A DNA stretch of 64,000 bases from Brevibacillus_H ginsengisoli (GTDB taxonomy: Bacteria > Bacillota > Bacilli > Brevibacillales > Brevibacillaceae), in contig NZ_JBNJQR010000009.1 in assembly GCF_050113715.1 (NCBI RefSeq), positions 185,224-249,223 of the forward strand, read 5' to 3'. This document shows positions 15,979 to 24,690 of this stretch, one piece after another. Both the position numbers and the translations under genes were made by a program. Numbering within the stretch: the first letter of the stretch is position 1; every line of letters starts with the position of its first letter. A model generated the notes under the pieces. It worked only from the letters and a program-made list of their open reading frames with translations. It made no database searches and was not told where the DNA came from.

Positions 15979-16800
15979 ATGCATTCGAATGAGATGAGTT
16001 TCAAAAGGAAGGTAGCCCTGATCACAGGATCAACTCGCGGGATTGGACTCGCAATCGCCAAACAGTTGCTTACTCAAGGAGCTTTTGTAGTTGTGAACGG
16101 CACAAGTTTAGAACGGGTGAAAGAGACTGTCACTCAATTAGAAATCCATGCGGAAGGACGGGTCATCGGAGTAGCCGGTCGGGTTGAAGAGATGAAGACA
16201 GGTCAATTGCTTGTTGAGACGGCGATACAAGCATTTGGACGGGTTGATTTTTTGATAAACAATGCTGGTATTGTCGCAGACCGCATGACACATCGGATGT
16301 CAGAAGAGGAATGGGATCAGGTCATGCGAGTACACGCCAAAGGGACCTTTTCTTGTACGCAACCATTTATTCAAGCGCTTAGAGAATCAGCTCAACCTGG
16401 GATCATTATCAACATGATCTCTACAGCGGGTCTTCTAGGGACAGTGGGTCAAATCAATTACGCGGCTGCCAAGGGAGCCATACTCGCCATGACGTATACA
16501 TGGGCAGAAGAATTGAAGTCCCTTCCTGTTCGTGTACATGCGGTAGCGCCTGCTGCGTTGACGGATATGACACGCCCCCATGTCAATCGCGAACAGAAGC
16601 TGGCTCGCGAACAAGGCAAAGAGCTTCCCGAATATTGGAGAATCGGTTCTGCTGAAGAGGTAGGAAGATTTGTCTCGTGGTTGCTTAGTCATTCGGTGGA
16701 AAGTGGAACTGTGTTTGGGATTAACGGGACACAAGCGGTTCAATGGTTAAAGCCGGTTTGTGTCGAATATCCGTTTGACGATATTCAACAATCCCCATAA
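15979..16800 (+). CDS. SDR family oxidoreductase (3-oxoacyl reductase-like)
   Basis: A 273-aa short-chain dehydrogenase with the Rossmann motif TGSTRGIGLAIA near residue 16, NNAG near 94, catalytic serine in NMISTAG and the YAAAKG Tyr-x3-Lys near 159. It resembles FabG but belongs to a degradative gene set, so oxidation of (R)-3-hydroxyacyl-CoA is plausible. It is the last gene of the operon; no clear terminator is seen in the 143 bases that follow. Confidence 0.85.
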   Translation: MHSNEMSFKRKVALITGSTRGIGLAIAKQLLTQGAFVVVNGTSLERVKETVTQLEIHAEGRVIGVAGRVEEMKTGQLLVETAIQAFGRVDFLINNAGIVADRMTHRMSEEEWDQVMRVHAKGTFSCTQPFIQALRESAQPGIIINMISTAGLLGTVGQINYAAAKGAILAMTYTWAEELKSLPVRVHAVAPAALTDMTRPHVNREQKLAREQGKELPEYWRIGSAEEVGRFVSWLLSHSVESGTVFGINGTQAVQWLKPVCVEYPFDDIQQSP

Positions 16801-16943
16801 AAAGAAAAAAAGTATCATACCGTGTGCGATCTTGTCATCGCCAAGTAGATACTAAAATAGGGTGTTTTACACGTGAAAGCAATAATGCTTACGACTTAGT
16901 CTAGCAGTCATTTATTAAAAAGACATAAAACGTTCATAAATAT

Positions 16944-18305
16944 CTATAAAGTATTTGCCGGATCCTTACGCATAATCGGAAGCGATACGGTGAAGCAGCT
17001 GCCTTCCCCTTGTTGGCTGGTTACAGTAATTTGGCCACCATGCCGCTCCATGATACTTTGCGCAATAGTAAGTCCAAGCCCGGTCCCGCCACTATTGCGA
17101 TTTCGCGATTTCTCCGCCCGATAGAATTTTGTGAAGACTTTATTCAGGTCTTCTTCCGCAATTCCTTCTCCTTTGTCAATGACGTTAACCACCAGTTGGT
17201 GTTCGCGCTGATCACAAGTCAAAAGAATCGATCCATCGGGTTTATTGTAATAGATGGCATTATTCAACAGATTTTGCATGACACGGCGTAATTTGGCTTG
17301 ATCTCCTTCAACGAACAGGCGATCTGACACACGCAATTTCCACTTGAACTCCAGGTTGGCTTCACGCGTCTTCTCAAGATAATCCTCAACCAGACTCTGG
17401 AGAAACGTTTGCACGTGGATTCGGCTGTAAGTCAGGGGCAATTCCGTGCTGTATTGGCTGAAATCCTGCAGCTCATCAATCAACCGTTCCAGATCGGACG
17501 CTTTTTCTTCCATCTTTTTCATTCGATTCTGAATTTTATCCAGATCTGTCACACGACCCGATGCGATAAACGAGGCGTACCCTTTAATCGTCGTGAGCGG
17601 AGTGCGGAAGTCGTGAGCAATCGCGGAGATTAATTCATGCTGCCGATCTTCAGAATAGCGAAGCTGCTCCACCATATCCTGAAAATAGCGGAATAGTTGT
17701 CCGAATTCGTCATTAGCTTTATAAGAAAAGGAGACAAATCGCTTGCCTTCTTTTATGTCCTGTGTCACGCGAGTTAGTTCATTCACCGGTCGAAGAATCC
17801 AGCGAATGAGAATGTAGATGAGTACAGCGCCGATCAAAAGAATACTGGCATAAATGTAGGTGATCGTCATCGATACCCCTTTGGAAGCGAGAATATCATA
17901 ATCATCCGTAAAGAATTCAATGACGGTTTGTCCCTGGTTGGGAGGTTCGTGATTGAAATGGTATTCGGCGATAATCTTTTTACCGGTTTTTTTCATATCA
18001 TAGGCCGGCGATGGTTTGGAGAAAAGCTTGTTCCCATTTGCGTCGTAGACCGTAACTCGATACATCAATTCTTTGGGAAGCTGATCATCCAATTCTTTCA
18101 CTTCGATTGGGTCTTTAAAAACACTGTTGCGCATCAATTGATTGAAGCGGACGAGCTTGGCAGCCTCCATTTCTTGCAAAAACTGCTCGTGGCGATCCGT
18201 TTTCATTTGCTCGACAATCAGTTGCTTGAAAAAAAGGTTGTAGGTCAGAAGATGAATGCCGATTACAGCGAGAAAGGACAAGAATAGTTTTTTACCTATT
18301 CCCAT
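16944..18305 (-). CDS. Sensor histidine kinase (HAMP-HisKA-HATPase)
   Basis: A 453-aa membrane sensor. One TM segment lies near residues 8-25, followed by an extracellular loop of about 110 residues and a second TM near 145-168. HAMP follows, then HisKA with the phospho-acceptor histidine in SAIAHDFRTPLTTIKGY near 235. The ATPase domain shows NLLNNAIYYN, DKGEGI and GTGLGLTIAQ. It starts one base after the response regulator stop, with GGGGAG inside the regulator's end. The signal is unknown; no target operon is adjacent. Confidence 0.93.
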   Translation of the reverse strand: MGIGKKLFLSFLAVIGIHLLTYNLFFKQLIVEQMKTDRHEQFLQEMEAAKLVRFNQLMRNSVFKDPIEVKELDDQLPKELMYRVTVYDANGNKLFSKPSPAYDMKKTGKKIIAEYHFNHEPPNQGQTVIEFFTDDYDILASKGVSMTITYIYASILLIGAVLIYILIRWILRPVNELTRVTQDIKEGKRFVSFSYKANDEFGQLFRYFQDMVEQLRYSEDRQHELISAIAHDFRTPLTTIKGYASFIASGRVTDLDKIQNRMKKMEEKASDLERLIDELQDFSQYSTELPLTYSRIHVQTFLQSLVEDYLEKTREANLEFKWKLRVSDRLFVEGDQAKLRRVMQNLLNNAIYYNKPDGSILLTCDQREHQLVVNVIDKGEGIAEEDLNKVFTKFYRAEKSRNRNSGGTGLGLTIAQSIMERHGGQITVTSQQGEGSCFTVSLPIMRKDPANTL

Positions 18306-18306
18306 C

Positions 18307-19029
18307 CTACTGACGCTCCCCGATGAATACGTACCCGGTACCCCATTGTGTTTTAATGAAGATTCGCTCCGATTCCAGCTTCTCCCGCAGGTTTTTAATA
18401 TGAACGGTTACTGTATTCAGTGAACCATAGCCATATCCCCATACGCGATCATAGATCTGTTCACGGGTGAAGACAATGCCTGGATTCTCCGCCAGAAAAG
18501 TAAGCAGTTGGAATTCCTTCGTGGACAGCTCCACCTTTTCGCCTTCCACAAAAACGGAGTAGGTCTCCTTATGAATCTCCAGTCCTTTAAACTTCAGAAT
18601 GGTAATAGGAGAAGTGGAGGCATCTTTGTCAGGCGCATCGGTAATCGTTACTTTGCGAATCCGATCGTAGCGGCGAAGGTGTGCGCGTACGCGGGCCAAC
18701 AACTCTTCGGCATCAAACGGTTTGGTGATATAATCGTCCGCGCCGATTTCGAGTCCAACTACTTTATCTACCGCTTTTCCTTTGGCGCTCAAGAATAGAA
18801 TCGGAATGTCAGATTCACGGCGAATCTGGGCGCACAACTCGTAGCCACTCATGTTGGGCATCATGATGTCTAGGAGGATTAGGTCGGGTTGTAATCCGTT
18901 CTTCAACAGAACCAGGGCTTCAGCACCATCTTCAGTTACAGTAACCTGAAAACCTTCACTTTCAAGTATGTCGTGCAGGAGTTCAAGAATCTCCTGTGTA
19001 TCATCAACAACGAGTATATGTTCTTTCAA
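18307..19029 (-). CDS. OmpR-family response regulator
   Basis: A 240-aa DNA-binding regulator paired with the kinase that follows it. The receiver has the acidic pair VVDD and phospho-aspartate in ILLDIMMPNMSGYEL, with the lysine in YITKPFD. The winged helix ends GTGYVF. The start is unusual: a TTG at 19029 has GGGGGAG five bases upstream, while the ATG at 19044 is itself part of that ribosome binding site and has none before it. The TTG is therefore preferred. Confidence 0.93.
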   Translation of the reverse strand: MKEHILVVDDTQEILELLHDILESEGFQVTVTEDGAEALVLLKNGLQPDLILLDIMMPNMSGYELCAQIRRESDIPILFLSAKGKAVDKVVGLEIGADDYITKPFDAEELLARVRAHLRRYDRIRKVTITDAPDKDASTSPITILKFKGLEIHKETYSVFVEGEKVELSTKEFQLLTFLAENPGIVFTREQIYDRVWGYGYGSLNTVTVHIKNLREKLESERIFIKTQWGTGYVFIGERQ

Positions 19030-19178
19030 AAAAGACTCCCCCATAATCGAGTTTCACTACCTCAAATATAACACGCTTTCCATGAGAACTGGGACGGTAA
19101 TTTCTTATAGAAGAAACATATAGACAACATTATATATAACCATCTCATGGGAGCAGGTACTAATTATAATCAGAAAAA

Positions 19179-19201
19179 GTCAGAGGAAAATGTCCTCTGA
19201 C
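19179..19201 (-). terminator. Rho-independent terminator
   Basis: GTCAGAGGA and TCCTCTGAC form a perfect 9-bp stem with A tract to the left, giving a T-rich run on the minus strand after the NlpC/P60 gene. Confidence 0.88.
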
Positions 19202-19219
19202 CTTTGATGTACGTAGAAC

Positions 19220-19774
19220 TTAGTGTTTTTTCTGTGGTGAAGGCTTTTTCGCTGTTTCAGTTATAGAAGCTGCCTGTACGCTCTTTTTCTTGCTTTGAGC
19301 CAGCATCTGATTTGAATCTGGTGAATCCTGAAGAGCTGGAAGAGCAATACGCTTCGCACCAACATAACGCTCGGACCAGTAGTAGGGATCAGTCAATTTG
19401 GTTTTGACGACGCCAACTCCTGATTCAGAGTGAATGAAGGTGTTGTTTCCAAGGTAGATTCCCACATGAGATACGCTGTGTCCATTTGTTTTGAAGAACA
19501 CGAGATCACCAGGTAGAAGCTGTGATCTCTCTACAGCCTTGCCCATCTGATACTGCGCAGCTGAAGAATGAGGGATGTCTACGCCCAGCTTCTGAAACAC
19601 GTATTGTGTAAAACCGGAGCAGTCAAATCCTCGAGTGCTGGTACCCGATGCCTTGTAAGGCACACCGTATAGCTCCTTCACGGTTGAATCAAGTACATTC
19701 TCATCAGCATACGCTGAGATTGTACCCATTGATAAGAGTCCAGCAAGAACAAAAGCCCAAACAAACTTACGCAA
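19220..19774 (-). CDS. Secreted NlpC/P60 cell-wall hydrolase
   Basis: A 184-aa secreted peptidoglycan endopeptidase that cuts stem peptides. A signal peptide ends near AYA (residue 23). Catalytic Cys is in RGFDCSGFTQYVF, His in HSVSHVGIYLGNN and the third residue His in TFIHSESG. The C-terminal 35 residues are basic and lysine-rich, perhaps for wall binding. The start is a TTG with GGAAGGGG upstream. A c-di-AMP riboswitch in its leader couples wall hydrolysis to the second messenger, as for other wall and potassium genes in Bacillales. Confidence 0.92.
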   Translation of the reverse strand: MRKFVWAFVLAGLLSMGTISAYADENVLDSTVKELYGVPYKASGTSTRGFDCSGFTQYVFQKLGVDIPHSSAAQYQMGKAVERSQLLPGDLVFFKTNGHSVSHVGIYLGNNTFIHSESGVGVVKTKLTDPYYWSERYVGAKRIALPALQDSPDSNQMLAQSKKKSVQAASITETAKKPSPQKKH

Positions 19775-19794
19775 TGAGGCTGCCCCTTCCGTGA

Positions 19795-19904
19795 GCCTAC
19801 GAGGTTAGCTGATGGGTTCGGTTGAAAGGTCCCCTAAGCTGTTTTTCGACAGCTATTCACCCCAAAAGATTGGTTCCCCCGTTTCCAAATAAAGGAATTC
19901 GGCT
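19795..19904 (-). ncRNA. c-di-AMP riboswitch (ydaO/yuaA class)
   Basis: On the minus strand the conserved cores are present in order: GGGGGAACC, TTGGGGTGAATAGC, a hairpin CTGTCGAAAAACAG, TTAGGGGACC, CCGAACCCATCAGCTAACCT, CGTAGGC. P1 is GCC (19903-19901) with GGC (19797-19795). After it, AGGCT and AGCCT can form a hairpin holding the RBS GGAAGGGG in its loop. This suggests that ligand-bound P1 and RBS sequestration compete (inference). Confidence 0.92.
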
Positions 19905-20014
19905 TTTTTTGAGTTATTCTTACACAAAGTACAAGTATTCGCCCCCTAAGTAAATTTTTCCTCTTTAAATAATTAACGTTCATAAAATAGACACAATTAG
20001 GCGGTCGTGTTGAA

Positions 20015-20095
20015 GGACGAGCTCTCATCGGTCTCAAGGCGGAGTGAAAAACCAATCGCTCGTCCGTTATTCAAAAAGCTAAGTTGGCCTAGAAT
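20015..20095 (+). promoter_or_regulatory. Promoter and inverted-repeat operator of the lia-like operon
   Basis: A perfect 8-bp inverted repeat, GGACGAGC (20015-20022) and GCTCGTCC (20058-20065), lies just before a TAGAAT -10 box (20090-20095). The right arm abuts the -35 position, as expected for an activator. LiaR, encoded in the operon, is the likely binder. Confidence 0.5.
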
Positions 20096-20139
20096 AAAGA
20101 CATGAACGACAGCACCATTACGAATTGGAGGGATGAAGG

Positions 20140-20553
20140 ATGGGGGAGCGTTCGGGGAAAGTGTTTCTCGGATTATCCCTGCTTATCGTCGGAGTACTTT
20201 TATTAGTGGACCAACTCGGTTTGGTTAGACATTTGTTTCACCTCCTTATACCGGGGCTCATCATGATTTTTGGAGCGAAAAAAGTAATTTCGGACGAATC
20301 TGCAGGCAAAAAATTCTTTGGGTTGTTTATCTTCCTGTTTGGTTTCTTAATGATGATCGGCAAGCTGCATTTGCTCTTTTCTAGCTTGCTTGCGATTGGA
20401 GTCATCTACTTTGGGTTCCGCTTGATTCGCCGTGACACACACCGGACGGATGAAGCCGTCGGATATGCTGATCGACAATGGGCCAAAGCGGTTTTGAAAG
20501 AGGACGCTCTGGATCGTTGGGAGCGGGAAGTGGACGCGAGAAACAAAGTTTAA
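20140..20553 (+). CDS. LiaI/LiaF-N-like membrane protein
   Basis: A 137-aa small membrane protein with about four hydrophobic helices (VFLGLSLLIVGVLLLVDQLG and following), the DUF5668/LiaF N-terminal type, and a charged C-terminal tail of about 35 residues. It probably anchors PspA/LiaH at the membrane, as LiaI does in B. subtilis. The start ATG 20140 has GGAGGG seven bases upstream. It is the first gene of the envelope-stress operon and shares its fold with LiaF in the same operon. Confidence 0.8.
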   Translation: MGERSGKVFLGLSLLIVGVLLLVDQLGLVRHLFHLLIPGLIMIFGAKKVISDESAGKKFFGLFIFLFGFLMMIGKLHLLFSSLLAIGVIYFGFRLIRRDTHRTDEAVGYADRQWAKAVLKEDALDRWEREVDARNKV

Positions 20554-20599
20554 AACTTTTTTAAAAAAACATGAATGGAAATACAAGGAGGAATACACA

Positions 20600-21304
20600 A
20601 TGGGTATTATCAAAAGACTTCGCGATTTAACAGTAGCTTCTGTCAATGATGTTATGGATTCTCTGGAAGATCCTGCGGTAATGCTAAATCAATATATGAG
20701 GGATCTTGAGGCGGAGATTGGACGAGTGGAGGTATCAGTAGCCCGTCAAGTCGCGCTGGAGAAGAAATTCCGCCAACAGCTGGAAGAAGCCAAGGCAACT
20801 GTCCAAAAGCGCGATCGACAAGTCATGCTCGCCTTGCAAGAAGGAGAGGACGAGCTGGCAAGACGTGCCTTGATGGACAAGAAACAACAAGAGACCCGCG
20901 CTGAAGAATATGAGCAGATGTATATCTCGGCGCGTGAAGCCGCGCAACAGATGAGAGAGAAGCTTGGTGAGTTGAAAGACGAATTCTATAAGATGCGCGC
21001 CAAAAAATACACCCTCGTGGCTCGCGCCGAGGTAGCTCGTACACAAAAACACTTAAACAATGTCATTACAGGAATGGGCTGCGAGAGTGCCAGTCGAGGT
21101 TTCGCCCGCATGGAAGATAAAGTGATGCGGATGGAAGCCGAGGCTACTATGAGTGGTCAGTGGAAAGCAAGTTCTGTTGGGTTGGATCAATCTTTCCAAA
21201 AATTTGAGAAGGATGAGATTGACACTGAATTAGCGGAACTGAAGGCTTCTTTAAAGGCACCCCAAACGGAAAAGCCGAACGAAGTGCTGGAAGGCCAGAA
21301 ATAA
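20600..21304 (+). CDS. liaH: PspA/IM30 family protein (LiaH-like)
   Basis: A 234-aa coiled-coil protein that oligomerises and protects stressed membranes. It opens with the amphipathic helix MGIIKRLRDLTVASVNDVMD and the family signature LEDPAVMLNQYMRDLEAEIG, then long coiled coil to about 150. AAGGAGG precedes the ATG. Its place between a LiaI-like protein and liaFSR identifies it as the LiaH equivalent. A strong hairpin after it may limit read-through, so that it can be made in excess over the regulators. Confidence 0.9.
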   Translation: MGIIKRLRDLTVASVNDVMDSLEDPAVMLNQYMRDLEAEIGRVEVSVARQVALEKKFRQQLEEAKATVQKRDRQVMLALQEGEDELARRALMDKKQQETRAEEYEQMYISAREAAQQMREKLGELKDEFYKMRAKKYTLVARAEVARTQKHLNNVITGMGCESASRGFARMEDKVMRMEAEATMSGQWKASSVGLDQSFQKFEKDEIDTELAELKASLKAPQTEKPNEVLEGQK

Positions 21305-21356
21305 TCTGAACAAGTTTCATACTTACAGTAGCCGAAGAATCTGAGGCTCTGGCGGA

Positions 21357-21391
21357 GCCAGCCATTCGCAACATCTAGTTGCATGGCTGGC
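21357..21391 (+). terminator. Intercistronic hairpin in the lia-like operon
   Basis: GCCAGCCAT..GCAAC pairs with GTTGC-ATGGCTGGC (14 bp with a small internal loop). No T tract follows, so it is more likely an RNA-stabilising or leaky terminator hairpin between liaH and the downstream genes. Confidence 0.65.
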
Positions 21392-21434
21392 GCTTGTGCT
21401 TAGAAAAGTGACATCATACTGGAGGTAAACGCTC

Positions 21435-21986
21435 GTGTCTGACATGATTATATTTTTAAAGCGATTTGTCTCAAATCCGACTCAAGTAGGCAGTATCATT
21501 CCAAGCTCCAGATTTTTAAGCTCACTCATGATGAAACCGATATCTTGGGAGCGATCAGGTGTAATCGTTGAGCTTGGACCAGGCACGGGTGTATTTACCC
21601 AAGAAATCATGAAAAAGATGAAAACAGATTCTCATTTTTTTGTCATAGAACGTGATCCACTTTTTCAAAAACTGTTGCGAAAACGATTTCCAACCCTTAT
21701 CATTCGTAACGAAGCGGTTCAACTTTCCAGCTATTTGTCAGAGACACATCTAACGAAATGTGATGCGATTATTTCTGGCTTGCCTTTTGCTGTGTTTCCA
21801 GAGGAGACACGCAGAGAACTACTGGATGAAATCGAGCATTCTCTTAATGACGAAGGAGTCTTTGTCACTTTTCAATATTCCTTACAACTAAAAGAAGCGT
21901 TGGAGAAACGATTCGCTAAAGTGGAGATCAGCTTTACTTTATTGAACTTTCCGCCAGCATTTGTCTATACGTGTTACAAAAAATAA
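21435..21986 (+). CDS. PmtA-like SAM-dependent methyltransferase
   Basis: A 183-aa class I methyltransferase with the SAM-binding motif VIVELGPGTGVFTQEI near residue 43 and the later ISGLPFAVFP. It resembles phospholipid N-methyltransferases (PmtA/COG3963) and rRNA adenine dimethylases, but is short. The start is GTG 21435 with GGAGGT eight bases upstream. It lies inside the lia-like operon, where B. subtilis has a different gene (liaG). This suggests a role in membrane lipids or envelope stress (inference). Confidence 0.75.
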   Translation: MSDMIIFLKRFVSNPTQVGSIIPSSRFLSSLMMKPISWERSGVIVELGPGTGVFTQEIMKKMKTDSHFFVIERDPLFQKLLRKRFPTLIIRNEAVQLSSYLSETHLTKCDAIISGLPFAVFPEETRRELLDEIEHSLNDEGVFVTFQYSLQLKEALEKRFAKVEISFTLLNFPPAFVYTCYKK

Positions 21987-22037
21987 ACGTTGACTTCTAG
22001 CACGCTTGTGATGAGCGCGGGGATGAGGGGACCATAG

Positions 22038-22916
22038 ATGAAATTTTCACGCCTAAATAAATTAATCGCGGGGATCCTGATTATCTTCATCGGTTTCGGA
22101 CTTCTGCTGGATAACCTTAACTTAATTGATTTTAATCCAGCTATCATATTTCCGCTGATCATTATCTATTTCGGGATGAGGTTATACTCCAAAAAGCGCC
22201 AAATAATTGGGGGACTTTTGACCTTATGGGGAGCTTTCATGGTCCTCAGTATGTGGTTTCACATCCGGTTTGATGATGTGTTTGGTGTCCTTGTTTCCTT
22301 GGGAGTTGTGTACTTTGGGTTTCGGCTAGTTCGTTCCAAGAAATCCGACAAAGAGAACCAGTCAGAGGAGCTAGTTCACCCCGTTCAACACATGCCAATC
22401 GAGACGGGTGGTCAAGAAGCAATCAAGACCGATCCAGAGCCTAAGCCAAATCCAGATCCAGATCAATTCACAAGCCAGTCCGAATCAGCGTCATACAAAC
22501 AGATTCCACACATGCGCATTCAGACACCATTCAAAAACAAATCCAATCAGGAATCGAGAAGTGCCTTGATTGGGGATTTTCATTTAACCTCTGGGCGATT
22601 TGAACTTAAGAGTCTGAATATTTGGCATGGCATTGGCGATGTGATCATTGATCTGTCTCGTGCCCTTATACAAGAAGAGGAAGCATTTCTCGTCATTAAC
22701 GGTTGGGTTGGCGGGATTACTATATACGTTCCAGTAGATTTGCCTGTTTCCGTTTCGGCTGAAGTGACGATAGGAGATATGGAAGTATTCGGACATCGCC
22801 AGGGTGGTCTAAATCGGCATGCCGTATTGACGGCAGAGAATTATGATGAAGCTCCCCGAAAAGTAAAGATCATCGTTTCGCTCATTATCGGCGATATCGA
22901 TGTGAAGTACATCTAG
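22038..22916 (+). CDS. liaF: LiaF-like inhibitor/sensor membrane protein
   Basis: A 292-aa protein with about four N-terminal helices (residues 8-100), a charged linker rich in Pro, Asp and Gln, and a C-terminal LiaF domain (about 175-292) of short beta strands. That domain includes LIGDFHLTSG and NGWVGGITIYVPVDLPVSV. In B. subtilis LiaF keeps the LiaS kinase inactive until envelope damage. The ATG has GAGGGGA upstream; only a few bases separate it from liaS. Confidence 0.9.
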   Translation: MKFSRLNKLIAGILIIFIGFGLLLDNLNLIDFNPAIIFPLIIIYFGMRLYSKKRQIIGGLLTLWGAFMVLSMWFHIRFDDVFGVLVSLGVVYFGFRLVRSKKSDKENQSEELVHPVQHMPIETGGQEAIKTDPEPKPNPDPDQFTSQSESASYKQIPHMRIQTPFKNKSNQESRSALIGDFHLTSGRFELKSLNIWHGIGDVIIDLSRALIQEEEAFLVINGWVGGITIYVPVDLPVSVSAEVTIGDMEVFGHRQGGLNRHAVLTAENYDEAPRKVKIIVSLIIGDIDVKYI

Positions 22917-22931
22917 GGGGTGTACAATTCC

Positions 22932-24035
22932 GTGCAGGTACAAGGAAAACTTTCTAGCATTCAATGGCAGTATGTAAAGCAATGGTTCTTTTTGACAGTG
23001 AGTATCGTATGTGTACTGTATGGAACCATGTTCGTTTTGTTTCGCTATATTGAGCGTAATGAGAGTTTTGCCGCATGGTTAGCGGTAAAGCTTGATGTGA
23101 TATTTCCGATGCGATTCAATTGGAAGCTGTTTCTTTTGAGTTTGGTCCTTTCCCTACTGATCGCCTCCATCATTGGTGTGATTACTGGGTACATCATTGG
23201 CAATCTCCTGAAAAAACGGATGAATACGCTGCGGGATGCCGCCATGCATTTGGAAAGGGGCATGCTCTCCTATCGCGTACCCGAATTGGGAGCGGATGAA
23301 CTTGGAGAACTAGGGTGGCAATTGAACCGATTGGCGGCCAAGTGGGAAGAACAGGTTGTATCCTTGCAGCGTTTGTCCAATCACAATATTGAGTTGGCTG
23401 ATCAAGTGAAGCAAGCGGCGGTCGTGGAAGAACGACAGCGATTGGCAAGAGAGCTGCACGATGCGGTAAGTCAGCAGTTGTTTGCCATTTCCATGACAAC
23501 GGCTGCGATGAAACGCTTGATCGAGAAGAATCCTGAGAAAGCCGCTCAGCAGATTGAGCTGGTGGAAGAGATGGCCGCAGGAGCACAAGCTGAGATGCGT
23601 GCGCTTCTCTTGCATCTTCGTCCGGCTACATTGCAAGATAAATCGTTAAAAGACGCCGTTTGTGAGCTTTTAGAAGAATTGACGCAGAAACACCCGATGG
23701 CGCTTACCTGGGAGATTGAAGAAATTATGAATCTCTCCAGCGCGATCGAGGATCATTTGTTCCGAATTTTGCAAGAAGCACTCTCCAATACTTTGCGTCA
23801 CGCCAGGGCCTCTACCGTTTCAGTCAAATTATTTACCCTGCAAGACCAGGTACGTCTGCGAATAGCGGATGACGGTATCGGGTTTGATCCGGAGGGAGAG
23901 AAGATGACATCTTACGGTCTCGTCTCGATTCGTGAGCGTATCAATGAATTGGGCGGGGCCTTGGATATTTATTCGGCAGTTGGTAAAGGAACTCAATTAG
24001 AGGTTCGAATACCATTGATGAGTGAACGTGATTAA
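22932..24035 (+). CDS. liaS: Sensor histidine kinase LiaS
   Basis: A 367-aa NarL/DesK-type kinase with two TM helices (about 15-40 and 70-95), HAMP, and the HisKA_3 phospho-acceptor in RLARELHDAVSQQLFAISM. The HATPase has ADDGIGFDPEG and YGLVSIRERI. GTG 22932 is preferred, with GGGGGTG nine bases upstream; GTG 22920 overlaps that site. It should phosphorylate LiaR under cell-wall stress and act as phosphatase otherwise. Confidence 0.92.
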   Translation: MQVQGKLSSIQWQYVKQWFFLTVSIVCVLYGTMFVLFRYIERNESFAAWLAVKLDVIFPMRFNWKLFLLSLVLSLLIASIIGVITGYIIGNLLKKRMNTLRDAAMHLERGMLSYRVPELGADELGELGWQLNRLAAKWEEQVVSLQRLSNHNIELADQVKQAAVVEERQRLARELHDAVSQQLFAISMTTAAMKRLIEKNPEKAAQQIELVEEMAAGAQAEMRALLLHLRPATLQDKSLKDAVCELLEELTQKHPMALTWEIEEIMNLSSAIEDHLFRILQEALSNTLRHARASTVSVKLFTLQDQVRLRIADDGIGFDPEGEKMTSYGLVSIRERINELGGALDIYSAVGKGTQLEVRIPLMSERD

Positions 24036-24053
24036 TGGAGGAGGTACTTCCTG

Positions 24054-24683
24054 GTGATTCGAGTCATGTTAGTGGATGATCATGAGATGGTAAGGATGGG
24101 TTTGGCGGCTTATTTATCAACAGAAGACGATATAGAAGTAGTAGGCGAGGCATCCAGCGGAGAAGAAGGGGTGCGTTTGGCCAAAGAACTTACTCCAGAC
24201 GTGATTCTGATGGACCTAGTCATGGAAGGGATCGGAGGGATTGAGGCGACTCGTCGCGTCCGAGAGATCAGTCCCGGCAGTAAGGTGATTGTCTTGACCA
24301 GCTTTATTGATGATGAAAAGGTATATCCCGTAATCGAAGCGGGCGCTTTCAGCTATCTTCTCAAAACTTCGCGGGCACCCGAAATTGCCCGGGCAATCCG
24401 ATCCGCCTACATGGGTGAGCCTGTTTTGGAATCACGAGTAGCGGGTAAGATCATGGCTCGGTTTAGACATGGTCAAGAGGCGGCTGCCCATGAGCAGTTA
24501 ACTCCGCGGGAGCTTGAGGTGCTTCGGCTGCTAGGCCAAGGTAAGTCCAATCAAGAAATCGCGGATGAACTGATTATCGGGATCAAAACCGTCAAAACCC
24601 ATGTGAGCAATATCTTGTCCAAATTGAACGTGGAAGACCGTACACAAGCGGCTATCTACGTTCATACTCACAATTTAATGTAG
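24054..24683 (+). CDS. liaR: NarL-family response regulator LiaR
   Basis: A 209-aa regulator with receiver residues VDDHEMV, phospho-aspartate in VILMDLVMEGIGG and a LuxR-type helix-turn-helix, LTPRELEVLRLLGQGKSNQE then IGIKTVKTHVSNIL. The start is GTG with GGAGGAGG about ten bases upstream. As last gene of the operon it likely activates its own promoter through the inverted repeat at 20015-20065. Confidence 0.93.
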   Translation: MIRVMLVDDHEMVRMGLAAYLSTEDDIEVVGEASSGEEGVRLAKELTPDVILMDLVMEGIGGIEATRRVREISPGSKVIVLTSFIDDEKVYPVIEAGAFSYLLKTSRAPEIARAIRSAYMGEPVLESRVAGKIMARFRHGQEAAAHEQLTPRELEVLRLLGQGKSNQEIADELIIGIKTVKTHVSNILSKLNVEDRTQAAIYVHTHNLM

Positions 24684-24690
24684 CGAATTG

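Noticed and set aside
19030..19044. ATG 19044 as start of the OmpR-type regulator
   Set aside because: This ATG is part of the GGGGGAG site that serves the TTG at 19029 and has no SD of its own.
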